In this document: positions 8,332 through 16,963 of the stretch, piece by piece
Position numbering within the stretch: the stretch's first letter is position 1
How the letters are laid out: every line of letters starts with the position of its first letter
Assembly: GCF_021390535.1 (NCBI RefSeq)
Contig: NZ_JAJUXG010000001.1
Coordinates: forward strand, 372,001 to 436,000
Length of the DNA: 64,000 bases
Direction of reading: 5' to 3'
DNA from: Dyadobacter sp. CY312
GTDB taxonomy: Bacteria; Bacteroidota; Bacteroidia; Cytophagales; Spirosomataceae
Notes under the pieces: model-generated
What the model saw: only the letters and a program-made list of their open reading frames with translations
Database searches by the model: none
What the model was told of the DNA's origin: nothing
Program-made: the position numbers and the translations under genes

Positions 8332-9339
8332 ATGTGTAATCATTTACGTCTTACCATGATCTTCGACTTTACTACCGCTCCGGGTTTTGACTTCATCACA
8401 TTGTTTGGCAAACAAATCAATGTTCCAGTGCGGGATAATTTCCTGGAAATTCCAAAGGCGATGGGAGAGGGTTATGTGCGGAAAGTAACGTTTGGAGATG
8501 ATTTCAAATTAACGATCCATAGGTATACGCTCAATGAAGATTTAATCGTCAAGCGAAATCCTGCGCCGGCGTCTGCTAGCGTACGTGCCATTTTCTTTTA
8601 CAATCATTGGGAAAATCTTGAAGTAAAATATAATACGGAGAAGAGCGTACCATCTTCACAGAAAGGCGACTCTTCCATTCTTTTATCTACCAATGACCTG
8701 AGCACCGAAATACGTTTTCCCGCCGGCAGTAATATCCAATATGTGGTGGTCGCGATAGGTGTCGACAGGTTACGCGCTATTCTATCCATTGAAAAGCCCA
8801 ACAGTACGATAAAAACCATCACAGCGGAAAACGCGTCCTTTCTCTTCTTCGAAAGTCTGGATCCGGAAATGCAACTGATACTTAAAAACATTGTATCCGT
8901 TGATATGAATAACTCCCTGAACAATTTCTATGTGCAGATCAAGGTACAGGAGCTGATGTACTTGCTTTTTAGTAAGTTGTCACTCAGAGAAAATGCTACT
9001 TTCAAGAATATAAACAGCAGTGACGCAGAGAAACTTTTAATCATTCGAAATGAGGTATTGCGTGATCTGAGTAAACCGCCGGTTTTGAACGAATTAGCCC
9101 TTATGGCTTCCATGAGCGAGACGAAACTGAAACAGCTCTTCAAGCAAACATTTGGTGATACGATATACAATTATTACCAGAAGGCACGAATGGAAGAAGC
9201 CGCGTTTTTGCTAAAACAAGCCAGACATTCCGTCTCCGAAGTCGGCTATGAGCTCGGGTTTTCAAATCTTAGCCATTTCAGCAGATTATTCGAAAAACAA
9301 TACGGCATTACGCCAAAGAAGTTCTCCTACAATTCATAA
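8332..9339 (+). CDS. AraC family transcriptional regulator
   Basis: A regulator of up to 335 residues with a long N-terminal sensor region and the C-terminal AraC double helix-turn-helix (LNELALMASMSETKLKQLFK and VSEVGYELGFSNLSHFSRLF). The conserved family start is probably the internal methionine at 8356 (MIFDFTT), as relatives usually begin there; the upstream ATG is kept as the outer bound. It precedes a quinone-reductase-like gene whose upstream region has a 21-bp-phased direct repeat beside a TAAATTTG -7 box, so it is probably the activator of that gene and possibly of the enoate reductase after it. Confidence 0.88.
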   Translation: MCNHLRLTMIFDFTTAPGFDFITLFGKQINVPVRDNFLEIPKAMGEGYVRKVTFGDDFKLTIHRYTLNEDLIVKRNPAPASASVRAIFFYNHWENLEVKYNTEKSVPSSQKGDSSILLSTNDLSTEIRFPAGSNIQYVVVAIGVDRLRAILSIEKPNSTIKTITAENASFLFFESLDPEMQLILKNIVSVDMNNSLNNFYVQIKVQELMYLLFSKLSLRENATFKNINSSDAEKLLIIRNEVLRDLSKPPVLNELALMASMSETKLKQLFKQTFGDTIYNYYQKARMEEAAFLLKQARHSVSEVGYELGFSNLSHFSRLFEKQYGITPKKFSYNS

Positions 9340-9382
9340 GTCTCCTTTTTCTTTCACATCCAACAGCTTTCGTCGGATCGGA

Positions 9383-9435
9383 CTATTCTTCTGTCTTTTT
9401 CAGCTATTTTACCCAATAAGCAACTTCTAAATTTG
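9383..9435 (+). promoter_or_regulatory. Putative AraC operator (CTATT direct repeat) with -7 box
   Basis: CTATT occurs at 9383-9387 and 9404-9408, exactly 21 bp apart. TAAATTTG at 9428-9435 is a perfect Bacteroidota -7 box, 29 bp after the second GCTATT word, and no TTTG is seen at -33. That fits an activator-dependent promoter and the geometry found at other AraC sites here. Transcription would begin near 9442, leaving a leader of about 190 nt before the MDR gene. The leader contains a 15-codon reading frame (9451-9498) that I do not count as a gene. Confidence 0.5.
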
Positions 9436-9633
9436 TGTATGGATTTAAATATGACAAATGAAAAACTCATCCGCACCCTTTCCACAAAGCCTCTTTAAAT
9501 GCAAATAGCATCTGGTAATGGTATCAAAGGACTGTTAATCAGCGTCATCTGATCTTGATATTTTACCAATAACGTATAACAGTATCCGTGCTGTTTACGA
9601 TTTTATCAATTATCTACTTTTTACTGCAAAATA

Positions 9634-10557
9634 ATGAAAGCAATTCAATATAGAACCTATGGAGATTCGGACGTAATTGAACAGGTTGAAGTTCCAATAC
9701 CAACAATCCAAAATGAAAAGGATGTTTTAATCCAGGTTAAGGCAGCCGGTGTGAATCCGATTGATATCAAAATACGAATGGGCTTTATGAAGACCGCGCG
9801 TCCCGTTGAAATGCCTTTTACTCCCGGCGGTGAGGCATCGGGTGTAATTGTTGCCATTGGAGACAATGTGTCTGCATTCAGCGTGGGTGATGAGGTGATT
9901 GCGCTTACTAAAACAAACGGTTACGCGGAGTATGTTTTGTTAAACGAAAATTTTGTTCTCCTGAAACCGAAAAGTTTGTCCTTCAAAGAGGCTGCATCGA
10001 TCGGTGTCAATATCGGGACTGCACAGTCGGTGCTTTTCACAGCCGGAAAACTTGAAAAGGGGCAAAAAGTTCTTATCCAGGGTGGAGCAGGTGCTGCCGG
10101 TGGAGCAATGGTTCAATTGGCCAAAGCTGCCGGTGCATATGTGATTGCCACAGCATCAGGATCAGGTGTGGAACTAGCCAAAAGTCTTGGTGCAGACCAG
10201 GTGATTGATTACAAATCACAGGATGTAGCCCATATAGTTGACAATGTCGACCTGGTGGCAGATACCGCTGGGGGCGAAGCTCAGGAAAAACTTTTTCAGG
10301 TGTTAAAGCCGGGCGGAAAACTGTTGAGTATTGTGATACCACCATCACAGCAACTGGCAGAACAATACAAAGTGGAGGCCAGGTTTGTGGCATCCGACAT
10401 ATCTTCCAGGACACTTCAAAATGGCATTGACCTGATGGCAGCAGGGAAATTCAGACCAATCGTTTCCAAAACATTTAAGCTTGAAGAAGCGGCCCTAGCT
10501 CAGGATTTTTTAGCGGCCGGTGGCGTAAATGGAAAGGTTATCCTTTTGGTAGATTGA
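9634..10557 (+). CDS. NADP-dependent quinone oxidoreductase-like MDR protein
   Basis: A 307-residue medium-chain reductase of the zinc-free quinone oxidoreductase branch. An N-terminal GroES-like fold contains the family motif AGVNPIDIKIR near 39-49, then GGEASGVI, and the Rossmann turn GGAGAAGGAMVQLAK near 150-164. The zinc-ligand cysteines of alcohol dehydrogenases are missing. Such enzymes use NADPH to reduce quinones or alpha,beta-unsaturated carbonyls in the cytosol. It sits between an AraC regulator and an Old Yellow Enzyme, another enone-reducing family, which supports a shared role in electrophile detoxification. The exact substrate is unknown. Confidence 0.9.
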   Translation: MKAIQYRTYGDSDVIEQVEVPIPTIQNEKDVLIQVKAAGVNPIDIKIRMGFMKTARPVEMPFTPGGEASGVIVAIGDNVSAFSVGDEVIALTKTNGYAEYVLLNENFVLLKPKSLSFKEAASIGVNIGTAQSVLFTAGKLEKGQKVLIQGGAGAAGGAMVQLAKAAGAYVIATASGSGVELAKSLGADQVIDYKSQDVAHIVDNVDLVADTAGGEAQEKLFQVLKPGGKLLSIVIPPSQQLAEQYKVEARFVASDISSRTLQNGIDLMAAGKFRPIVSKTFKLEEAALAQDFLAAGGVNGKVILLVD

Positions 10558-10673
10558 TTTTAACTCAACAAAAAACAGAAATAAAAATTGACCGGATCAC
10601 AGGTCGACAAGACAAGCCATTTTCAGATCAAACAATACAATTTAGAGCTATCACATAAGACAATTAAACGACA

Positions 10674-11753
10674 ATGAAATTATTAGAAAAGGTAAAATTA
10701 GGGGCACAGACATTGGAGAACGCACTTGCAATGGCGCCCATGACGCGCAGCCGTGCTGACAGCGAAGGTGTTGTGTCGGATATAACGACTTTATATTACA
10801 CCCAACGGACAAGTGCAGGATTTCTCATCACGGAGGGTATCAATATATCAGAACAGGCGCTGGGTAGTCCGCTAACACCTGGTTTGTATAACCAGGAGCA
10901 AATTGACGCATGGAAGAAAGTAACAAAATCCGTTCATGACCAAGGCGGTGTGATCTATGCACAGCTTTGGCATACGGGCCGTGTTGGGCATTCTGTGGAC
11001 AGGAAAGGGAAACTTCCGGTTGCGCCATCCGCGATAGGTATAACAGGACAGCAGCATTTCACCTCCCAGGGGTTAAAAGATTACGAAACGCCACAGGAAT
11101 TAACCACACATGAGATCAAACAGATCGTGAAGGATTATGGGCAGGCTGCCAGCAATGCTATAGAAACCGGTTTTGACGGCGTTGAACTGCATGCAGCATT
11201 CGGATATTTACCAAACCAGTTTTTATCAGAAAGTGCCAATCTCAGGACTGACGAGTATGGTGGCAGTATTGAAAACAGGAACCGCTTTGTGTTGGAAGTA
11301 ATGCAGGAACTTGTTGAGGCGGCGGGCAGCGATAAAGTTGGTATTAAGTTATCGCCGACTGTGTATTATAACAGCATAATAAACAGTGATCCAGTAGCAC
11401 AATTCTCACCTTTGATCGAAGCGCTGAATGAATTGCCACTGGCTTACATTCATTTGATGAACAGCGTGTTTCCTTTGGACAGCTTCCCCAACTACCCTAA
11501 AAATACAATAGAAACATTTGGCAGAATAAGTAAACACCTGGTCATCGCCAATGGTGGTTTGAATAAAGAAAGTGGAGAAGCAGAACTGGAAAAGGGCATC
11601 GCGAAAATAATTTCTTACGGCTCACTGTTTCTGGCCAATCCTGATCTTCCCGAAAGGTTTGAATTGGATGCAGAATTGAACCAGCCGGATCAGTCTACGA
11701 TGTATGGTGGAGGCGCGCATGGATACACCGATTATCCGTTCTTGAACGATTAA
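10674..11753 (+). CDS. Old Yellow Enzyme family alkene reductase
   Basis: A 359-residue FMN TIM-barrel enzyme that uses NAD(P)H to reduce activated C=C bonds, nitro compounds or nitrate esters. Family marks: APMTRSRA near 21-28, QLWHTGRVGH at 97-106, and NLRTDEYGGSIENRNRF at 189-205. The substrate-activating motif normally read as His-x-x-Asn (or His) is here H173-A-A-F176 followed by GY178LPNQFL. The His and the catalytic Tyr are kept, but Phe replaces the Asn. This may be a subfamily trait and should change hydrogen bonding to the carbonyl. It is 116 bp after the MDR gene and probably cotranscribed, ending at a terminator. Confidence 0.93.
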   Translation: MKLLEKVKLGAQTLENALAMAPMTRSRADSEGVVSDITTLYYTQRTSAGFLITEGINISEQALGSPLTPGLYNQEQIDAWKKVTKSVHDQGGVIYAQLWHTGRVGHSVDRKGKLPVAPSAIGITGQQHFTSQGLKDYETPQELTTHEIKQIVKDYGQAASNAIETGFDGVELHAAFGYLPNQFLSESANLRTDEYGGSIENRNRFVLEVMQELVEAAGSDKVGIKLSPTVYYNSIINSDPVAQFSPLIEALNELPLAYIHLMNSVFPLDSFPNYPKNTIETFGRISKHLVIANGGLNKESGEAELEKGIAKIISYGSLFLANPDLPERFELDAELNQPDQSTMYGGGAHGYTDYPFLND

Positions 11754-11757
11754 ACCT

Positions 11758-11787
11758 AAAACTGCCACTTTAACAGGTGGCAGTTTT
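11758..11787. terminator. Hairpin terminator between convergent genes
   Basis: An 11-bp perfect stem, AAAACTGCCAC (11758-11768) with GTGGCAGTTTT (11777-11787), closes an 8-nt loop. A- and T-rich ends make it usable in both directions for the enoate reductase gene and the acetyltransferase gene. Confidence 0.85.
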
Positions 11788-11853
11788 AAGTATATCATTA
11801 TCAATAGTTTAAATACGTTTTATTAAAACTATCCGAGCTAAAGTGTTACGATT

Positions 11854-12417
11854 CTAAATATTGTCTTTAATCACACGGCATGGATTACCGACCGCAATTA
11901 CATTGGCCGGTATATCTTTCGTAACCACACTTCCTGCGCCAATGATGGTATTATCCCCAATGCTTACGCCTGGAAGCACAACCACATTGCCGCCGAGCCA
12001 GACATTGTTTCCAATGCTGATCGGATAAGCGTATTCGAGGCCTGAAATTCTTTGAACGGTATCCGTCGGGTGGCCTGCCGTGTACAGACTCACGCCCGGA
12101 GCAAGTAACACGTTATCGCCAATCGTTACCGGAGCGCAATCGAGAATGGTACACCCAACGTTTGCATAAAAATTATCGCCAACGCGGATGTTATAACCAT
12201 AATCACAATGGAAACGCTGCTCTACCCAACAGTTTTCACCAACCGATCCAAACAGCTTTTTCAGGTTCTGCTTTCTTTCCTCAGCTTTTCTGGGATGAAG
12301 GTGATTGAATTCATATAGTAAATCCATTGCGATTTGCCTCTCCTCAAAAAGTTCAGGATCGAAAGCAAGGTACAACGCTCCGGACAGCATCTTTTCTTTT
12401 TCTGTTAAACCATTCAT
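11854..12417 (-). CDS. Sugar O-acetyltransferase, left-handed beta-helix (Maa/LacA type)
   Basis: A 187-residue hexapeptide-repeat acetyltransferase that moves acetyl groups from acetyl-CoA to sugar hydroxyls such as maltose or galactosides. The N-terminal helical cap (EKEKMLSGALYLAFDPEL, Maa domain) is followed by the beta-helix coils, with the catalytic His in YTAGHPTD and the C-terminal GVSIGDNTIIGAGSVVTKDI and NPCRVIKD. Length is normal. It is convergent with the enoate reductase. A second, weaker relative is encoded at 17461-18033. The natural acceptor is unknown. Confidence 0.93.
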   Translation of the reverse strand: MNGLTEKEKMLSGALYLAFDPELFEERQIAMDLLYEFNHLHPRKAEERKQNLKKLFGSVGENCWVEQRFHCDYGYNIRVGDNFYANVGCTILDCAPVTIGDNVLLAPGVSLYTAGHPTDTVQRISGLEYAYPISIGNNVWLGGNVVVLPGVSIGDNTIIGAGSVVTKDIPANVIAVGNPCRVIKDNI

Positions 12418-12596
12418 TTACTGCTATTTTAAATTTTCAAATGCCTAATAATGTGGACCGAGTTCTTTATTCCAGTGTAATATTATTCTTATTCGAGGTA
12501 TTAATGTCATGCTGAGTACAATTTTTTGCTCCAAGAAATAGTTACTCAATCTGACAAACATCTGAGCATCTCTTAAACTATTTCTATAAAACAAAC

Positions 12597-13001
12597 TCAC
12601 CTTTGAGTCGCACGATACTGCTCTTCGCTGACATGCTCCATCCAGTCTACAACCTTTCCATCAAGATTTTCCTGGATCGCAATGTGGGACATTCCGTTTG
12701 TAGCGGTGGCTCCGTGCCAATGCTTTTCGTTTGGTTCAAACCAGACCACGTCACCTGGAAAAATGTTTTCAATCGGACCGCCTTCACGTTGTACCCAGCC
12801 GCAACCGGCTGTCACGATAAGCGTTTGTCCGAGTGGGTGTGTATGCCAGGCGGTGCGTGCACCCGGTTCAAAAGTAACCAACGCTGATGCACCGCGCCTT
12901 GCTTCATTGGCATCGAAAAGCGGATCGATTCTAACTGCTCCTGTGAACCAGTCCTGTGGTCCTTTGGCAGAAGGTCTGCTACCTATTTTTGTGATTTCCA
13001 T
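12597..13001 (-). CDS. Cupin domain protein (cytosolic)
   Basis: A 134-residue single-domain cupin. The metal-binding motif is in [20 protein letters not shown] (two His, then Gln in place of the usual Glu) with the second cupin motif [17 protein letters not shown]. No signal peptide is seen. It is 69 bp downstream of an SDR gene on the same strand and likely forms an operon with it. It is closely similar in layout (WxxxVxxEQYxxxQ-like tail, HWHGATA) to the exported cupin at 15240-15755. Such proteins are often annotated as quercetin-dioxygenase-like or carboxymuconolactone-associated cupins; the reaction cannot be stated. Confidence 0.88.
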   Translation of the reverse strand: MEITKIGSRPSAKGPQDWFTGAVRIDPLFDANEARRGASALVTFEPGARTAWHTHPLGQTLIVTAGCGWVQREGGPIENIFPGDVVWFEPNEKHWHGATATNGMSHIAIQENLDGKVVDWMEHVSEEQYRATQR

Positions 13002-13070
13002 AATATGATATTTTTGTTTTCCAGTTTAATTCAGAACCTGATGCTGAGGCTCTTAGCCTGCTGGCGCACT

Positions 13071-13835
13071 TTAATAAAATGCTACTCCCGTAATCTCTTC
13101 ACATAAGGCGAGGAACTTGTCCTGAACATCGTTGTTCTTGGCAGCAAGTTGAAAATCGCTCTGTTTTTTATGGTAGAAGTAACAGCCACTGACTTTGGCC
13201 CTTGAATCCTCATTGGTGGCAAGCCATACCTGAGTCTGAATACCCTGTTCAAGATTTCCTGGCGCACCAATTCCTCCCATCTTTGTCGGTACCCAACCCG
13301 GGTCGACGGCATTTGCATAGATTCCTTCCCATTTGCGTGCTACGGCCATAGACAAAATTACATTGTGCAGTTTTGTATCTGAATAGGAAATTGAGCCAGT
13401 TTTTAAACCAGCGATTGTTAAATTTTCCAAGCCCGAGTTACCTTGCAGATGCATGTCCGAAGCCAGGTAAATGAGCCGTCTGGGTCTTTTTATCAAACAC
13501 GTCAGAATGTAGGGAGCGAGGGTGTTGACAACCAGGAGGTCTGGCAGGTTGCTCTTTCCTGCATTCTGACCTGATGATTGGTAAATACCTGCATTATGAA
13601 TGACGACATCGAGGGTACCCAAACCATTCACTTTTGATGCAAGTTCTATTGTTTGATCCATGTCAGAGAGATCAGCTACCAGTGCAGTTTCCGCTTGCGG
13701 TACCTTCTCAAGAGCCTGTTCTGCTCTTTTTTCATTGCGGGCATGAAGCACCACCTGATGCCCCAGCGCAATTAATTCCCTGGCTGTTAATAAGCCTAGT
13801 CCGTCGGCTGATCCGGTAATGAAAACTCTGGCCAT
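13071..13835 (-). CDS. SDR family NAD(P)-dependent oxidoreductase
   Basis: A 254-residue classical short-chain dehydrogenase. The cofactor motif TGSADGLG is at 7-14, NAG at 81-83, the catalytic Ser at 126 and Tyr151-x-x-x-Lys155 (YSDTK). It has the length and C-terminal substrate loop of retinol-dehydrogenase-like SDRs (DPGWVPTKMGG). It is the first gene of a two-gene operon with the cupin and is divergent from the AraC gene at 14276. Its upstream region holds the GTTTG direct repeat and -7 box, so it is probably activated by that regulator. Confidence 0.92.
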   Translation of the reverse strand: MARVFITGSADGLGLLTARELIALGHQVVLHARNEKRAEQALEKVPQAETALVADLSDMDQTIELASKVNGLGTLDVVIHNAGIYQSSGQNAGKSNLPDLLVVNTLAPYILTCLIKRPRRLIYLASDMHLQGNSGLENLTIAGLKTGSISYSDTKLHNVILSMAVARKWEGIYANAVDPGWVPTKMGGIGAPGNLEQGIQTQVWLATNEDSRAKVSGCYFYHKKQSDFQLAAKNNDVQDKFLALCEEITGVAFY

Positions 13836-14110
13836 TTGCTTTTACATTTGATTATTCTCCCTCTTTTAGATTTCCTGATTAACAGGTTTTGCTTCATCTG
13901 CGTTCTTAAATCTGCACATGTAGCCCTCACAACAACTTTGCAGCTGCATACACTGCCATTTCCTGTCGCACCTATTCCGGTAAGCGAAGATAAGTCAATA
14001 AAATGACCATAAATTTTTGTTTCAATAGGGGATCGATGCTCCGCTGACCGCTCCCATATAGGCCAGTTTCAGTCCGCAGCCCGGTTGATTGAAACTATAT
14101 GAGCTAACTA

Positions 14111-14176
14111 CAAAGTTTAGATTTGCTGCTGCCATTCAGTAAAGATTTTCAAACCTTCTATTAAGAATTTCAAACC
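14111..14176 (-). promoter_or_regulatory. AraC operator, GTTTG class, with -7 box for SDR-cupin operon
   Basis: On the minus strand GGTTTGAAA occurs twice (complement of TTTCAAACC at 14168-14176 and 14147-14155), 21 bp apart. The -7 element AAACTTTG follows, with its TTTG at 14114-14111, exactly 40 bp from the G of the second GTTTG. The same arrangement recurs upstream of 15240, 37917 and 39488. The site lies in the 440-bp divergent region 13836-14275 that also must hold the AraC promoter. The implied 5' leader of the SDR mRNA is about 270 nt, in which I see no further gene. Confidence 0.65.
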
Positions 14177-14275
14177 AAATGATGAAATTAAAGGCGTTGC
14201 AGGAATAATTGCAGATCATATAGCTTTATCTTGCACAGGTAATCGCGTTTGTGATGTAATTCTTAATATGGTTTT

Positions 14276-15154
14276 ATGGAAGATTTAAAACAAAGATCGG
14301 TTTGTGAATTCAACAACGATTTGAGGTTGAAAGGCTTTAATGTATTTCAGATCGAGGACGACGGCAACGCTACGAGGATATACAGCAGGAAGGATTTTTA
14401 CAAAATTTGCCTGACAACCGGTAAAAGTAAAATTCATTATTCCGACCGTAGCTTTGAAACCGAAGGAACGGTGTTGTTTTTCGGAAATCCGCACATTCCT
14501 TATTCCTGGGAAACACTTTCGACCAGTTATGTGGGTTATACCTGCCTGTTTTCGGAGGAATTTCTCTTACAGGGCGAGCGCTCGGAAAGTTTGCAGCAAT
14601 CTCCATTTTTTAAGCTGGGAGGAACACCTATACTGCATATCACGGAAACGCAGCGTCAGTTTTTAAACAGCCTGTTTGAGAGGATGATAGAAGAACAAAA
14701 GCAGGATTACACTTTCAAAAGCGACCTCATGCGCAACTACATCAACCTGATCATCCACGAGGCACTCAAACTGCAACCCTCTGAAAATTACAGCCAGCAA
14801 AAAAACGCGGCCTCCCGCATTACTTCTGTATTTCTTGAGTTACTGGAAAGGCAATTTCCGATTGAAACTGCTGACCGTCCGCTGCAACTTAAAACTGCAC
14901 AGGATTATGCTGGAAACCTGAATCTGCATGTCAATTATCTGAATCGTGCTGTGAAGCAGGTTACCGGAAAACCCACCACCGCCCACATTACGGAGCGCAT
15001 GATTGCGGAAGCAAAAGCGCTTTTACAGCACACCGATTGGAACATTTCTGAAATTGGCTATGCACTTGGCTTTGAATATCCCACTTACTTCAACAACTTT
15101 TTCAAACGCATGACGGGCACCAACCCAAAAGCATTGCGTATGGCGGAAGTTTGA
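14276..15154 (+). CDS. AraC family transcriptional regulator (paralogue of 38522 gene)
   Basis: A 292-residue regulator with an N-terminal cupin-like sensor (FYKICLTTGKSKIHYSDR, then FFGNPHIPYSWE) and the C-terminal AraC double helix-turn-helix, second reader helix ISEIGYALGFEYPTYFNNFF. It is about 60 percent identical by eye to the regulator at 38522-39403 over its whole length. Promoters on both sides of it, for the divergent SDR-cupin operon and the downstream cupin-dehydrogenase operon, carry the same GTTTG 21-bp direct repeat. That makes it the likely local activator of both. The inducer is unknown. Confidence 0.92.
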   Translation: MEDLKQRSVCEFNNDLRLKGFNVFQIEDDGNATRIYSRKDFYKICLTTGKSKIHYSDRSFETEGTVLFFGNPHIPYSWETLSTSYVGYTCLFSEEFLLQGERSESLQQSPFFKLGGTPILHITETQRQFLNSLFERMIEEQKQDYTFKSDLMRNYINLIIHEALKLQPSENYSQQKNAASRITSVFLELLERQFPIETADRPLQLKTAQDYAGNLNLHVNYLNRAVKQVTGKPTTAHITERMIAEAKALLQHTDWNISEIGYALGFEYPTYFNNFFKRMTGTNPKALRMAEV

Positions 15155-15214
15155 AATTCTTAATTTTCGGTTTGATTGTCGTTACCCGCCCAGCCTCCTG
15201 AGCGGGTAACTTTG
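15149..15214 (+). promoter_or_regulatory. AraC operator, GTTTG class, with -7 box for the cupin-dehydrogenase operon
   Basis: GTTTGAAATTC starts at 15149 and GTTTGATTGTC at 15170, a 21-bp spacing. TAACTTTG (15207-15214) is a perfect -7 box whose TTTG starts 41 bp after the second GTTTG. The first half-site overlaps the stop codon of the AraC gene. A GC-rich hairpin (15181-15210) lies between the operator and the -7 TTTG and overlaps the box. The next start codon is at 15240. Confidence 0.65.
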
Positions 15215-15219
15215 TTTTG
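15181..15219 (+). terminator. Hairpin terminator after AraC gene, overlapping the next promoter
   Basis: GTTACCCGC (15181-15189) pairs with GCGGGTAAC (15202-15210) around a 12-nt loop and is followed by TTTGTTTTG. It looks like the Rho-independent terminator of the AraC gene, yet it covers the spacer and part of the -7 box of the downstream operon. Confidence 0.65.
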
Positions 15220-15239
15220 TATTAAAACAAATACAGTCT

Positions 15240-15755
15240 ATGAAAAATAAAATTCAAGCCCATCGGCTGACTACCTCAATAAAAAGAACAATCGTGATCG
15301 CTTCGGTGGTGATGCTTTCAGCCTATTCCAAAGCGCAGAGCCAGAGTAAACATCCGGATGTAAGCAAAGGTATTTTCCCCAAAGGAAAACAGGGTCCCGC
15401 CGAAAACTTTACAGGAAAAGTATGGAACTATGGCCTGGTACCGGCCGACAGCTCGCTGACGACCGTTGTAGGCAATGTTTACTTTGAACCCGGCGCGCGA
15501 AGCAACTGGCACGAGCATCCGGCAGGACAAATCCTGATAATTACCGAAGGCTCCGGTTATCACCAGATCAAAGGCCAGCCGAGAGAGGAACTGAAAAAAG
15601 GCGATGTAGTAAAATGCCCTCCTGGTGTGGTGCACTGGCATGGTGCTACTGCTAATTCGGGCATGCAACAAATGTACATCATTCCCAATGTTGGAAAAGG
15701 GATTGTGAAATGGATGCAGCCTGTAACGGATCAGGAATATAATAACCAAAAATAG
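15240..15755 (+). CDS. Exported cupin domain protein
   Basis: A 171-residue cupin with an N-terminal signal-like hydrophobic segment (residues about 18-30, ending near YSKAQSQS), so probably periplasmic. The cupin motifs are WHEHPAGQILIITEGSGY and PPGVVHWHGATA. The region after residue 50 resembles the cytosolic cupin at 12597-13001. It is the first gene of a five-gene operon ending at 19118, and its stop codon is 2 bp from the next ATG. The reaction is unknown; coupling to the exported dehydrogenase encoded next is plausible. Confidence 0.87.
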   Translation: MKNKIQAHRLTTSIKRTIVIASVVMLSAYSKAQSQSKHPDVSKGIFPKGKQGPAENFTGKVWNYGLVPADSSLTTVVGNVYFEPGARSNWHEHPAGQILIITEGSGYHQIKGQPREELKKGDVVKCPPGVVHWHGATANSGMQQMYIIPNVGKGIVKWMQPVTDQEYNNQK

Positions 15756-15757
15756 AA

Positions 15758-16948
15758 ATGAAAGGACATAACAGCATAAAACCTGGCTCTTCCAGAAGAA
15801 AATTTATTTTGCAAACGGCAATCGCGGGAGTAGGATTATCGGTGGCAGGTCATACCAAACTTTTCTCGCAAACACCGAAAAATCTGGCTACCAAAACCAT
15901 CAGGTCAAAAGGTTATGCAGCCAAAGATGCATCCGGCAAACTGAGCCTGTGGGAATTTGAACGCCGGCCGGTAGGTGATCATGATGTGCTGATCGACATT
16001 AAATTCGCAAGCATTTGCCATTCGGATATCCATCAGATGAAAGGCGACTGGGGGCCGCAACCGTATCCGCAGGTGCCCGGGCATGAAATTGCAGGCATTG
16101 TGACGGCTGTTGGAAAAAATGTTACCAAATTCAAAGTCGGAGACAGGGCAGGGGTCGGGTGCATGGTGGACAGCTGCATGACCTGCGACAGCTGCAAACA
16201 TGGCGAAGAACAGTTTTGCGACAATGGTAAAACGTTGTTTACTTACGGGAATCCCGATAAAACTGCTCCTTCCGGGATAACCCAGGGAGGCTATTCCAAC
16301 AACATCGTAGTCAGGGATCACTTTGCAGTTCACATTCCCGATCACATTAGTCTGGAAGAGGCCGCGCCTTTACTCTGTGCCGGCATTACTACCTACGCTC
16401 CATTAATGAAAGCCAAATTTAAGAAAGGTGACAAAGTAGGTGTGGCCGGAATTGGCGGACTGGGACATCTGGCAGTGAAACTGGCTGTATCCAAAGGAGC
16501 AGAAGTGTACGCATTTACCACATCACCTGAAAAAGTAAAAGATATTCTCGCGTTTGGTGCAAAAGAAGTGATCGTAGTAGATGACCTGGCTAAATTGAAA
16601 GCATACAAGGGTAAGCTGGACTATATGATCTCGACAATTCCGGTTCAGTATGACGTGGCGGCTTACGCGTCTGTTGTGAAAGTCGACGGTTTTTACACGC
16701 AGGTCGGTATGCCGGTGGGTTTCAACCTGATGCTGAGCAACATCGGTCTTGCCAATACAAGGGTCAATTTCAACGCTTCACTGATAGGCGGTATTCCCGA
16801 GACCCAGGAAGTGGTGCAATATTGTGCTGATAATAAGGTATTTCCACAGATCCAGATCATCAAAGCCGCAGAAGTGAATGAGGCATGGGCGAAGGTGTTG
16901 GACAAAAAGGCACGTTACAGGTATGTGATCGATGCAGCAACCATTTAA
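15758..16948 (+). CDS. Tat-type exported zinc alcohol dehydrogenase (YahK/CAD-like)
   Basis: A 396-residue MDR alcohol dehydrogenase with an N-terminal twin-arginine-like signal: SSRRKFILQT (residues 11-20), then the hydrophobic AIAGVGLSVA. The catalytic part has Cys87 (CHSDIH), His109 (GHE) and the structural zinc set Cys140, Cys143, Cys146 and Cys154; the Rossmann turn is GIGGLGHLAVK. It belongs to the cinnamyl-alcohol/YahK branch, which reduces broad aldehydes with NADPH. An exported NAD(P)-dependent dehydrogenase is unusual because the periplasm has no free NAD(P)H pool; cofactor may be carried in folded form by Tat. A cytosolic relative is encoded at 18054. Confidence 0.92.
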   Translation: MKGHNSIKPGSSRRKFILQTAIAGVGLSVAGHTKLFSQTPKNLATKTIRSKGYAAKDASGKLSLWEFERRPVGDHDVLIDIKFASICHSDIHQMKGDWGPQPYPQVPGHEIAGIVTAVGKNVTKFKVGDRAGVGCMVDSCMTCDSCKHGEEQFCDNGKTLFTYGNPDKTAPSGITQGGYSNNIVVRDHFAVHIPDHISLEEAAPLLCAGITTYAPLMKAKFKKGDKVGVAGIGGLGHLAVKLAVSKGAEVYAFTTSPEKVKDILAFGAKEVIVVDDLAKLKAYKGKLDYMISTIPVQYDVAAYASVVKVDGFYTQVGMPVGFNLMLSNIGLANTRVNFNASLIGGIPETQEVVQYCADNKVFPQIQIIKAAEVNEAWAKVLDKKARYRYVIDAATI

Positions 16949-16963
16949 CAACCCGTTTGAGAA

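Noticed and set aside
9451..9498. 15-codon leader peptide before the MDR gene
   Set aside because: There is no ribosome-binding site or regulatory residue bias, and the position of the transcription start is only predicted.
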